Origin: Ignavibacteria bacterium UBA2373
GTDB taxonomy: Bacteria > Bacteroidota > Ignavibacteria > Kapaibacteriales > UBA961
Length of the DNA: 64,000 nt
Direction of reading: 5' to 3'
Assembly: GCA_002344005.1 (NCBI GenBank)
Contig: DDTD01000046.1
Span: 62,001 to 126,000 of the forward strand
Shown here: one piece after another, positions 1 through 8,340 of the stretch
Layout: the number at the start of each line of letters is the position of its first letter
Position numbering within the stretch: position 1 is the first letter of the stretch
Translations under genes and position numbers: made by a program
Notes under the pieces: generated by a model
The model's database searches: none
Seen by the model: the letters and a program-made list of their open reading frames with translations, nothing else
Told to the model about the DNA's origin: nothing

Positions 1-728
1 ATTTTGGCTACATCTTTGGCTTCATTTTCCACATCAGGCGGGAAACTAGCATTCAAAGAAAATTCACGCAAAACGGCATCCAGCTCAACAGCAATATCAC
101 CCGAATTACCAAGCACTTCCACAATGACCACTTCGGGACTTTTATGGGGATTATCCCAACGTAAAAAACGAGCAATCACTTTATCGCCATGCTTTGCACC
201 ATTCAAGTTTCGATGATGGACAAGAAAATCAACCAAATACTTATCATCATCATCGGGAATGACAAAGAAAAAGTCGCCGTCATGCTCTACTTTTCCCCCA
301 ATAAGCAATTCATTGCGCGAAACAACAGAAGTGACCACACCATAAGGACGCTTGTCTTTTTTCAAGGCAAGTAATTTCACGGTCACAGTATCGCCATCAA
401 GAGCCGTATCGCAATGAGCAGGTTTACAATAGACAATCGGGAAATCGGCATCGCCTGTTTCAATCACACCGCGGTTTTGCACTATGCGAATTATGCCCTT
501 GAACTCATTGGAAAAACCGACGGGCTTCCAACTGTAACGGCGGCGCGTGGATTTATGTATCTCCTTGTTTTGCACCAAATAGTCAATGGCAGACTTGAGA
601 TCGCTGTATTCTTTGGAAGTAGCAGCAATGCTCAACTGCTTAGCTAATTCATTGAGCCGCAAATGATTAGGGCTTGCTTTTTTAAGGATTTCAACTATCT
701 GTTTACGTAATTCTTCGGATTTTTTCAT
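1..728 (-). CDS. rnr: Ribonuclease R, N-terminal part (runs off left edge)
   Basis: Reverse-strand reading from an ATG at 728 gives 242 codons without a stop, leaving the window at base 1. The protein starts MKKSEELRKQIVEILKK, a winged-helix-like N-terminus, followed by cold-shock/OB-like stretches such as GFSNEFKGIIRIVQNRG, HCDTALDGDTVTVKLL and NGAKHGDKVIARFLRW, which are typical of the RNase II/RNase R family of 3'-5' exoribonucleases. The catalytic RNB domain lies outside the window, so activity cannot be judged. The forward open frames over this interval are antisense shadows. It is divergent from the TPR gene cluster that begins at 979. Confidence 0.85.
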   Translation of the reverse strand, partial: MKKSEELRKQIVEILKKASPNHLRLNELAKQLSIAATSKEYSDLKSAIDYLVQNKEIHKSTRRRYSWKPVGFSNEFKGIIRIVQNRGVIETGDADFPIVYCKPAHCDTALDGDTVTVKLLALKKDKRPYGVVTSVVSRNELLIGGKVEHDGDFFFVIPDDDDKYLVDFLVHHRNLNGAKHGDKVIARFLRWDNPHKSPEVVIVEVLGNSGDIAVELDAVLREFSLNASFPPDVENEAKDVAK

Positions 729-978
729 TTATAATTACTTCCTAATTTTGCTCAAATGTTTGTGGATACCTCTATGGTGAAAATGACTCATTTATCATAA
801 GAGCGGACAAATGGGCACAAAATTCACCGGTAATAAAGTTCAAACTTAGTGAACGAAAACCATATAGAAGGCTATGCTTGCCCATACGATGAAAATAAAA
901 ATATACTGTGCGATGAAAGAAACAATTATTTTTGCATTGATTTGCAGCACAAACATCCCCAAGAGAATCAACAACACT

Positions 979-2097
979 ATGATATACAGTATAGTACGCT
1001 TTCTTTTTGTCGTATTGGTATTTTGGTTGGCATCATGCTCACCGTCCCGACAACAAGCAGAAACTTATTATGAGCAAGCATTGGCATTATCGAAATCCAA
1101 TAAAGATACAGCAGCAATCGGCTTACTTGAAAAAGCAGTAAAATTGGATGCTAATTATTTTCAAGCATGGTATGCACTGGGCACCATTTACTATCACTCC
1201 GACCAATATTACAAAGCCGCCGATGCTTTTGATCATGCTGTCAAACTTGAAGATGATGATTTCCTTTCCCATAATTATTGCGGTTTAAGCAATGCGCGAG
1301 TTGGCAAATATCACGATGCAATTTCCCATTTTGAAAAAGCAATCTCGGTATGTCCCGACACCTTGCTGCCGGGCGAGACCCATACCAATCTTGCCGCTTC
1401 TTTGGTGCAGATAGGCGAAATCAATAAAGCATTGGACTATTACAAATCGGGTTTGGATATTTTAGTACGCAGTGCCAATGAAAATGACAGGGCTTTAGTC
1501 CCCGCCACCTATTATGATGCAGCCAATACGCTTGCGGGCGCAGGTGCTTTACAAAGTGCCATACCGCTTTATTCTATGGCAATAACGCTGAAACCATCAT
1601 TCAAAGAAGCAATCCATTTTCTTGCCTTGACCCATTTTAATCTCGGAGAATATGACTCGGCGGAGGTGTATTGGCTAAAAGCTATTGCTGTAGATGTGGG
1701 TTATTCTGCTCCGTATGGAGGACTTTCCAAAATTCGCAAGTTGCAAAAAAAATCGTGGGAAGCAAATAATTTATTAGGGTTGCAAGAAGCATATAAAGGT
1801 AATTTACCAATCGCCTATAATCATTTTCAAAACGCGCTCTATGGTAATCCGGATTTTACGCCGGCATATTACAATATCGGGCTTTGCTGTGCTTTACTTG
1901 GTAAGTATGACCTTGCTCTCACCAATTTGAAAAAAGCACATAATATCATGGCGCAATCGCCATTACCGGCGGCGGCTCTTTCCTTTTTATTTGCAAAACA
2001 ACATAAAGAGAAAGAAGCAGAGCAATGGAAACGCATTTCAGATGCAACACAAAAAGCAAATGCTATTCCTCCTATAGAAAAATCATTCATGTTTTAA
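979..2097 (+). CDS. TPR-repeat lipoprotein
   Basis: 372 residues from the ATG at 979. Upstream in-frame starts exist, but this one places a clean signal peptide (MIYSIVRFLFVVLVFWLASC) at the N-terminus, with lipobox LASC and the lipidated Cys at residue 20. The mature protein consists of tetratricopeptide repeats (for example YFQAWYALGTIYYHSDQYYK and FTPAYYNIGLCCALLGKYD), so it is probably an envelope scaffold for protein contacts. It is the first of three consecutive forward TPR genes; the next starts 33 bases downstream. No enzymatic domain is visible and the partner is unknown. Confidence 0.75.
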   Translation: MIYSIVRFLFVVLVFWLASCSPSRQQAETYYEQALALSKSNKDTAAIGLLEKAVKLDANYFQAWYALGTIYYHSDQYYKAADAFDHAVKLEDDDFLSHNYCGLSNARVGKYHDAISHFEKAISVCPDTLLPGETHTNLAASLVQIGEINKALDYYKSGLDILVRSANENDRALVPATYYDAANTLAGAGALQSAIPLYSMAITLKPSFKEAIHFLALTHFNLGEYDSAEVYWLKAIAVDVGYSAPYGGLSKIRKLQKKSWEANNLLGLQEAYKGNLPIAYNHFQNALYGNPDFTPAYYNIGLCCALLGKYDLALTNLKKAHNIMAQSPLPAAALSFLFAKQHKEKEAEQWKRISDATQKANAIPPIEKSFMF

Positions 2098-2130
2098 TAT
2101 TTTTTTACGTTCCTTAATTTCGGAGACATT

Positions 2131-3045
2131 ATGAAGTCAGTTCAACGTTTAGCCATCGTCGCATGCTTAGCTCTTTTCTCACTCACACAATGGCATTGTT
2201 CCAATGCAAGTAAAGAGGCGGAATATGAATGCTTTAAAGGCGAAACATATTCACGCTTGGGTGATCAAAAAAAAGCTATCATATCATTTAAAAAAGCCAT
2301 TGAGCATAATAGCGATTATGCGGAAGCATATTGGCGTATGGGCACAGCGTATGCGGGCTTAAATAATGCCAATGAAATGGAAAAAGCATATAGAAAATCT
2401 ATTGAAATTGATCCTAAATTCCTTGATGCATATTATTCACTCGGTTTGGCACTTGTGGCAAAAGGCAATCACGAAGAAGGTATTAAAATTTATTCCAAAG
2501 CAATAGAAATTAAACCTGATTCGGCATTAGGATATAATAATCTTGGTGTCGCTTACCATGGAAAAGGTGATTATGAAAAAGCCGTAACCGAATTTAAAAG
2601 AGCAATTGAAAAACAACCTAAATTTACAGAAGCATTTTTTAATTTAGGTAATGCGTATGCCAAGAAAAATGACCTTTTGAATGCAGTAGATGCTTACACA
2701 AAAGCAACTCAAACGCGTACTGATTATCCGCAAGCATATTTTGAACTTGCAGTAACATATAATAAACTCGGCAGAAATGCTGAAGCATTCAACAATTTTG
2801 GTTTATATTATTTCTGGAATAATAATTACAATGCTGCCATAGAACAATTCAGCCGTGCAGTTGCTTTAGACCCGACTTATTCCATCGGTCATAATAATCT
2901 TGCTTTTGTATTCACCAAACTTGGTGCTAAAGACAGAGCCATCGAAAGCTATAAAAAAGCGGCTTCTTTGGGTTATGAACCTGCTCAGGAAATCTTGAAG
3001 CAAAACAATATTACATGGGCTGCTGCTCAAACTAAAGGCAAATAA
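2131..3045 (+). CDS. TPR-repeat exported protein, probable lipoprotein
   Basis: 304 residues. The N-terminus has a signal peptide (MKSVQRLAIVACLALFSLTQ) followed by WHC, an imperfect lipobox, so lipidation of Cys23 is likely but not certain. The rest is a regular array of about seven TPR units with canonical spacing (YAEAYWRMGTAYAGLNNANE, ALGYNNLGVAYHGKGDYEKA, SIGHNNLAFVFTKLGAKDRA). It follows the first TPR gene by 33 bases and ends just before a strong intrinsic terminator, so the two genes probably form one transcript. Function beyond protein binding cannot be read from the sequence. Confidence 0.75.
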   Translation: MKSVQRLAIVACLALFSLTQWHCSNASKEAEYECFKGETYSRLGDQKKAIISFKKAIEHNSDYAEAYWRMGTAYAGLNNANEMEKAYRKSIEIDPKFLDAYYSLGLALVAKGNHEEGIKIYSKAIEIKPDSALGYNNLGVAYHGKGDYEKAVTEFKRAIEKQPKFTEAFFNLGNAYAKKNDLLNAVDAYTKATQTRTDYPQAYFELAVTYNKLGRNAEAFNNFGLYYFWNNNYNAAIEQFSRAVALDPTYSIGHNNLAFVFTKLGAKDRAIESYKKAASLGYEPAQEILKQNNITWAAAQTKGK

Positions 3046-3075
3046 TCAGTCGTCTTAGACAACACTCACACTCAT

Positions 3076-3113
3076 GCGACGTATTGATTGTTCAGTACGT
3101 CGCTTTCTTTTTT
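3076..3113 (+). terminator. Intrinsic terminator after the first two TPR genes
   Basis: An 8-bp perfect stem, GCGACGTA (3076-3083) with TACGTCGC (3096-3103), 12-base loop, followed by TTTCTTTTTT. It lies 30 bases after the stop at 3045 and before the third TPR gene. Confidence 0.85.
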
Positions 3114-3136
3114 GATTATTAATCCATCATGAGACT

Positions 3137-4447
3137 ATGAAAAAATCTATTCTGTCATTATGCGTATTTCTTTCGGCTTTGACTTTGCTCCATGCCGCCG
3201 ACGATAATTTTACAAAGGGAAAAGAATTACTGAAAAAACGTAAATTTATTGAGGCAGAAAATGCTTTACGTAAAGCCATTGAGTCACAACCCAATTCTGC
3301 CGAGATTTATAATGAATTAGCCATCACACTCGGCAATCAAGGTAAATTCGATGAAGAGCAGAAAGTATTATCAAAAGCCTTAGAACTAAATCCTTCGTAT
3401 GCAGAAGCATATTCTAATTTGGGTAATTCTTTTTCTTCTCAAAAGAAATATAAAGAGGCATTAGAAAATTATGATAAAGCAATTTCTCTGAAACCCGAAA
3501 ATGCCGTGTTTTATTATAATCGTGGAAATGCATTGACAGCTTTGAACAACTTTACCGAATCCATTGCCGCATTCGTGAAAGCCATTGAATTAGACCCGCA
3601 ATTTGAGCAAGCATATCTTAATATGGGCTATTCATTTACTTCAGCCGGTAAATTCGATGATGCTTTGCGGACATACACCGCGGCAATAGAGAAATTTCCT
3701 TCAAGCGCAGAGTTATTACGTGCAGCCGGCAATGCTGCCATGATTAAAGCCGAATATGCACAAGCAGAGCAATATTATGCACAATCAATTCAAAAAGACT
3801 CTCTGTACGCTGATGCGTGGAATAATTTGGGCTTGGCTCGACAAACACTTCATTTTTATGGTGAAGCAATAAGCGCATTTCAAAAAGCATTACGACTTGA
3901 TAAAAAATTTACTCAAGCATGGAATAATCTGGGAACAACATATTTAGCAAAACGTATGTACGATTCGGCTCGTATTTGTTTTGTGGAAGCAATTAAAATC
4001 GCCCCCAATTTTGCAAAAGCCCATTATAATCTCAGTATTCTCTATACTGAAATTGCCGACCTTGATAATGCACTTAAAGAAATTACCAATGCAGGAAATT
4101 ATGACACCAAAAACCCTGCAATATGGTATCAAACGGGTATTATTTATTCACGCAAAGGGCAAATACGCAATGCGATTACATTTTTTGAAAAAGCAACGGA
4201 ATATGATTCTACCTATTCTGATGCATATTATGCTATGGCAATTTTAGCGCGCCGTATCGCAAATGGTGAAGACCCAATACCGCCGATTGAATCACAAAAT
4301 CTTGCTATCAGTGAAGAAAAAAAACAACAGCATAAACAATTTCGTGATGATTTTGTGAAAGGTATGGGCATAGTCAGCGCACAATGGATGGAAAAAGCCG
4401 CAAGACTCGGCAATGCCAATGCAAAAAAAGAAATGGGAGAACAATAA
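3137..4447 (+). CDS. TPR-repeat periplasmic protein
   Basis: 436 residues with a cleavable signal peptide (MKKSILSLCVFLSALTLLHA, cleavage probably before ADD). The mature part is around ten consecutive TPR units (YAEAYSNLGNSFSSQKKYKE, AVFYYNRGNALTALNNFTES, FTQAWNNLGTTYLAKRMYDS). The C-terminus (MEKAARLGNANAKKEMGEQ) resembles a Sel1-like half repeat. Its stop codon overlaps the start of the methyltransferase by one base (TAATG), which implies translational coupling. A scaffold or assembly role in the cell envelope is the only inference the sequence allows. Confidence 0.75.
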   Translation: MKKSILSLCVFLSALTLLHAADDNFTKGKELLKKRKFIEAENALRKAIESQPNSAEIYNELAITLGNQGKFDEEQKVLSKALELNPSYAEAYSNLGNSFSSQKKYKEALENYDKAISLKPENAVFYYNRGNALTALNNFTESIAAFVKAIELDPQFEQAYLNMGYSFTSAGKFDDALRTYTAAIEKFPSSAELLRAAGNAAMIKAEYAQAEQYYAQSIQKDSLYADAWNNLGLARQTLHFYGEAISAFQKALRLDKKFTQAWNNLGTTYLAKRMYDSARICFVEAIKIAPNFAKAHYNLSILYTEIADLDNALKEITNAGNYDTKNPAIWYQTGIIYSRKGQIRNAITFFEKATEYDSTYSDAYYAMAILARRIANGEDPIPPIESQNLAISEEKKQQHKQFRDDFVKGMGIVSAQWMEKAARLGNANAKKEMGEQ

Positions 4448-5646
4448 TGCTGGCTTCTCTGGCAGAAACAATTACCGATAAAATTAACCATAATGAAGGA
4501 CATTTTGTACTCACTCTGTCACAACCACATCCTTTCACTAATAATACTGCCTTTTCAGAAAAAAAACACGTTCTTCGCATACTCCAAAAAAATAGCGATA
4601 CATATATACAAGAACAATATTATACGGATACACAACATTTTTCGGAAAAGCCGCTACCTTATACTCCTGACACTCTCTCAACGGTATTGCAGAAGATATT
4701 AGACAAACCCTATAAAAGAGTTCATTTGCAAACGCCATCCGCCGATTTTTTTGCGAAAGTGACTCTCAAAGCAGGTACACAAAAAATATTGACCACAACA
4801 TCGAAGCCATCCATTACTCAATGGAACAGCGTGCAACACGATAAAAATAAGCAGTATCCGATTACTCCCGACAATTCTCAGAATCTTTTATATGCTTTGG
4901 GTATTACAGATAATCAACAAAGGATTATCCCCTCACGAAGAGATAAATATACACAAATAAATCATTTTATTTCCATTATTCAGACATTGGATTGCTTGAC
5001 AAATCCACCATCAGAATTAACTATTGTGGATTGCGGATGCGGAAAAGCATATTTGAGCTTGGCATTATATCATTATTTGACTTCGACATATTCGATGACT
5101 GTGCATTTACATGGTATAGATACTAATACATCGGTCATAGATTTTTGCCGTGTAACAGTAGAGAATCTTGCATATAACACTGTTTTTTTTCATAATACTA
5201 CCATTGCTGATGCACCCCTTGACTCTGTTAATGCCAATATAGTTATCGCATTGCACGCATGCGATACTGCAACCGATGATGCCTTGGCTTTTGCCGTACA
5301 AAAAAATGCTTAAGCGATAGTGGCAGCACCTTGTTGTCATAATTATGTAAACAGTATGTTATCGAAGAATTCAGTTCCCGATAATGCAGCACTGTTAGTG
5401 CAAGACGGTATTACCCGTGAAAGACTAGCAGATTTACTGACCGACAGCATGAGGCGTGATATTCTGATAGGATTCGGATATTCAGCCAAACTCATTGAGT
5501 TTATCAGCCCTGAGCATACATTGAAAAATATTATGATACGTGCGGAGAAGAAATCTCACGCTTTTGCACCTGATTTCGCGGCTTTTCACACGCAGAGAAC
5601 TTTGTGGAATGTTGCGCCGAAATTAGCAGAATTGCTTGACGTGTAA
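4447..5646 (+). pseudogene. Class I SAM-dependent methyltransferase interrupted by one in-frame TAA
   Basis: Reading from the ATG at 4447 gives a methyltransferase with a glycine-rich AdoMet site (VVDCGCGKAYLSLALY-type, seen as IVDCGCGKAYLSL) and the LHACDTATDDAL motif of the Methyltransf_32-like family. A TAA at 5311-5313 stops it directly before AIVAAPCCHNYV, and this is the same frame: codons continue to 5646 with a natural C-terminal half (LADLLTDSMRRDILIGFGYS). PCCH follows the LHACDTATDD motif in intact members, so the stop falls inside the catalytic domain. A single base change (AAA or GAA to TAA) explains it. Either the gene is recently inactivated or the base is a sequencing error; a functional split protein is unlikely. 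Confidence 0.75.
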
Positions 5647-5665
5647 TGATAGTGCAGAAAAAGAA

Positions 5666-5695
5666 AAAAGCGATACACTCAAGTGCATCGCTTTT
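5666..5695. terminator. Bidirectional intrinsic terminator
   Basis: AAAAGCGATACACT (5666-5679) pairs with AGTGCATCGCTTTT (5682-5695) with one mismatch. A-rich and T-rich flanks on both sides allow it to end both the forward methyltransferase transcript and the reverse tRNA-Ser transcript, which converge here. Confidence 0.75.
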
Positions 5696-5703
5696 ATTAT
5701 GAA

Positions 5704-5796
5704 TGGCGGAGAGAGAGGGATTCGAACCCTCGGTAGAGCTAAACACCCTACGACGGTTTAGCAAACCGTTGCCTTCAGCCACTCGGCCATCTCTCC
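5704..5796 (-). tRNA. tRNA-Ser (anticodon GCT)
   Basis: The reverse complement folds as a type II tRNA: acceptor GGAGAGA with TCTCTCC, D-arm TGGCCGAGTGGCTGAAGGCA, anticodon stem ACGGTTT/AAACCGT around GCT (anticodon bases 5760-5762), a long variable arm as expected for serine, T-arm GGGTTCGAATCCC, discriminator G and an encoded CCA. It reads AGC/AGU codons. Confidence 0.95.
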
Positions 5797-5941
5797 GTCT
5801 GCCCGATGTGTAAATCGGATTGCGAAAATACGAGAAATTTATCATAATCAAAAATTCAGAGTAAAATTTTACGCTAATTCATATTTTTTTTGCAATTTGA
5901 TATCAAAAACCGAAACGCTTTATCTTATCATAGGTGATTCC

Positions 5942-6961
5942 ATGCTCACATCTCTCCGGCAAACTATTGCAGAGCTTTTAGTCAATAAAGTTGCTCCACC
6001 CAAACATGAACTGTTTCGTTCACGTCACGATATATCCGACCCTCGAATTGGTGATTATCTCTTTTCCTATGAACAAGTTAAAGAAACACAAATCAACACT
6101 GTCGCAGTGCTTTTGAGTGTACCTCAAGACCTTGGAGTATCGCGCAATGGAGGAAGAGCCGGTGCTGCCGCAGCGCCTTATGCCATACTGCAATCATTGT
6201 ATAAACTTACTCCATTCAATGGTGAAGATTCACTTTTTGATACAATACATCTGATTGATGCAGGCACTTTGCTCTTAAATAATCTGACACTCGAAGAAGG
6301 ACAAGCATTGCAAGAGAATGTGGTGTTTACACTGCTTGAACACGGTTTTATACCGATAATAGTAGGCGGAGGACATGAAATTGCATATCCCAATGGAGCG
6401 GCAATCGGTTTACATGCTATGTCATTCGGCATTCTAAATTTTGATGCCCATACGGATGTACGTCCTTTATTGGATGAACGTCTTGGTCATTCGGGCAGTC
6501 CCTTTCGCCAGATTGCAGAGCGAGAAGATATTGCGTTCAATGGCAATTCATTCGTCGAATTCGGTATTCAACCTTGTGCTTCATCTCGCTCACATTGTGA
6601 CTATATTCATCGGCTTGGCGGTACCATAATGACATATACATCAATTCGCCAAACAGGATTTCACACTTCTTTACAAGAGGCATTACGCATAGCTGAAAAC
6701 GATAATGATGCCTTGTATGTATCCTTTGATATTGATGCCATTGCCTCAGCGTATGCTCCGGGTGTCAGTGCGCCTGCAGCAATTGGGTTTACCGCTGATG
6801 AGTTTATAGAAACGGCATATATGGCAGGAAGGAACCCCAAAACACGTTTAGTGGACTTTGTAGAAATGAACCCGCTCTATGATATTGACAATCGCACGGC
6901 AAAACTAGTTGCATTGGGTATAGCATCTTTTTGTTTCGGTCTGGCGGCAAGACATACGTAA
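5942..6961 (+). CDS. hutG: Formimidoylglutamase-like arginase/agmatinase family hydrolase
   Basis: 339 residues from the ATG at 5942, chosen because AGGTGA lies 6 bases upstream; a TTG at 5897 would add 15 unsupported residues. Binuclear manganese ligands of the ureohydrolase fold are all present: GGGHE (His145), NFDAHTD (Asp168, His170, Asp172) and SFDIDAI (Asp263, Asp265). The arrangement with a long N-terminal segment and GVSRNGGRAGAAAAP fits formimidoylglutamase, which splits N-formimidoylglutamate to glutamate and formamide in histidine degradation. No other hut gene is in the window, so agmatinase or another guanidino-hydrolase is possible. Confidence 0.75.
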   Translation: MLTSLRQTIAELLVNKVAPPKHELFRSRHDISDPRIGDYLFSYEQVKETQINTVAVLLSVPQDLGVSRNGGRAGAAAAPYAILQSLYKLTPFNGEDSLFDTIHLIDAGTLLLNNLTLEEGQALQENVVFTLLEHGFIPIIVGGGHEIAYPNGAAIGLHAMSFGILNFDAHTDVRPLLDERLGHSGSPFRQIAEREDIAFNGNSFVEFGIQPCASSRSHCDYIHRLGGTIMTYTSIRQTGFHTSLQEALRIAENDNDALYVSFDIDAIASAYAPGVSAPAAIGFTADEFIETAYMAGRNPKTRLVDFVEMNPLYDIDNRTAKLVALGIASFCFGLAARHT

Positions 6962-6969
6962 AATGGTAC

Positions 6970-6999
6970 AAAAATCATCACGAATAACTGTGTGATGAT
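6970..6999 (-). terminator. Intrinsic terminator of the exporter operon
   Basis: On the reverse strand ATCATCAC (6992-6999) pairs with GTGATGAT (6974-6981) around a 10-base loop, followed by TTTTTG. It lies 65 bases beyond the stop of the HlyD gene. Confidence 0.7.
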
Positions 7000-7063
7000 A
7001 TACATCCTATTCATAGGTCAATCACTTCAATACTACATAATTTTCGAATCTTTATCTTAGCTG

Positions 7064-8338
7064 TCATTTCCATTGTTTTAAGGGTAAAAGCAGTCTTTCT
7101 AAGAGTCGTATATTTTCAGTAATTATTTCCACTTTCCCTTCCATATCTTGCTGAAAAGTAAGCGTTTTCCCATACGAAGTGGTCAATCCTTTATCTAAAC
7201 TTATGGTGGCAATATAAGCATTATCTTTTGCCGATAAAGACATAGTGCGTATGGTGCCGGCAACGGCTCCAAATTCCGTATAAGGATAATTATCGAATTT
7301 AAGTATCACAGGACTACCTATATGCACTTTACCTGCCCCATATTGTGGAACATTAACTTTACCTATAATCTCAATATTGGGAGGAATAACAGTAAAGACC
7401 TCATCACCTTGATTTACTGACTGATTTTTACTCCACACTCGATAAAAAGAAATAGTTCCGTCAATAGGGCTGCGAAGCATATATTTTTTTTCCCAGAGTT
7501 CAATAGCACTTTGTAAATTTTTATATGTTTCCCGCAAGCGAACTTCTGTAATATGAATTCTTTCTTGTCTTTGTTGTTCGGTTTCTTGTATATTCTTTTG
7601 TGCATCCACAACACGCATAGAATTATTGACAATATTTGCATCTAATGCATCAAGGGCATATTTTTTTTGCAGAAAATTACTTTCCGACAAAGCTAAATCT
7701 GCATCAGAGATATGACCTTTTTGTCTGAGAACTTTATCATTATCCATTTTTCTTTCAGCAAGTTCCAAATCACGTTTCAACAATTCTTTTTGTTGCTTTA
7801 ATTTTTGCTCAACTGATTTAGCATAGGTAATTTGTTTTTCAATGGAGACAACACTTGCACTATTATATTCTGCGGAAGAATAAAAACGATAATCCGAAAC
7901 AGCAAGTAAAAAATCGGAATATGCGGTTTGAACTTCACCCAGAGTAGAATATTCGGGAAAATACATATTTTCTGCAAGAATTGCTTTGGTTACTGATTGA
8001 GAAATAGAAGTTAATTGTTTCTTGATAATTGCAATTTTGATTGGATCGGCAGCGGTCTCAAGCAATGCAATCGGTTGACCTGCTTTGACCAAAGATGTGT
8101 CTTTGACATATAAATCCACAATACGTCCGGAAGCTTGTGCAATAATTTTAGCGGGCGGATCGGCTGATGTTAAACGACATTGAGCAATAACCACATCGGG
8201 ATAATGAATAAACCATGTTGCACCGATAATTATACACATAAAAATAAAAAGTGCAGCAATTCCCCACCGCATTGTCCATTGTGGCATTTGAGTGAGAATA
8301 TCCTCAAACTCTTCACTGTGTTGAGTATGACGCGGCAT
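7064..8338 (-). CDS. HlyD-family membrane fusion protein of a peptide exporter
   Basis: 424 residues. One N-terminal membrane anchor (about residues 26-46, WGIAALFIFMCIIIGATWFI), a lipoyl/barrel half-motif (AKIIAQASGRIVDLYVKD, VKAGQPIALLE), a long coiled-coil hairpin (about 100-250, rich in K, Q and E), and a second barrel half (MLRSPIDGTISFYRVWSKNQ, VNQGDEVFTVIPP). This is the layout of adaptors that join an inner-membrane ABC exporter to an outer-membrane channel. Its start lies 2 bases after the stop of the C39 ABC transporter gene, so they form one operon. No TolC-like gene is in the window. Confidence 0.85.
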   Translation of the reverse strand: MPRHTQHSEEFEDILTQMPQWTMRWGIAALFIFMCIIIGATWFIHYPDVVIAQCRLTSADPPAKIIAQASGRIVDLYVKDTSLVKAGQPIALLETAADPIKIAIIKKQLTSISQSVTKAILAENMYFPEYSTLGEVQTAYSDFLLAVSDYRFYSSAEYNSASVVSIEKQITYAKSVEQKLKQQKELLKRDLELAERKMDNDKVLRQKGHISDADLALSESNFLQKKYALDALDANIVNNSMRVVDAQKNIQETEQQRQERIHITEVRLRETYKNLQSAIELWEKKYMLRSPIDGTISFYRVWSKNQSVNQGDEVFTVIPPNIEIIGKVNVPQYGAGKVHIGSPVILKFDNYPYTEFGAVAGTIRTMSLSAKDNAYIATISLDKGLTTSYGKTLTFQQDMEGKVEIITENIRLLERLLLPLKQWK

Positions 8339-8340
8339 AA

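Noticed and set aside
4..647. Three small forward frames at the left edge
   Set aside because: They are antisense to the clear RNase R reading on the reverse strand.
5311..5313. Recoded stop (selenocysteine or pyrrolysine) in the methyltransferase
   Set aside because: The codon is TAA, which neither system uses, and no structured element follows.
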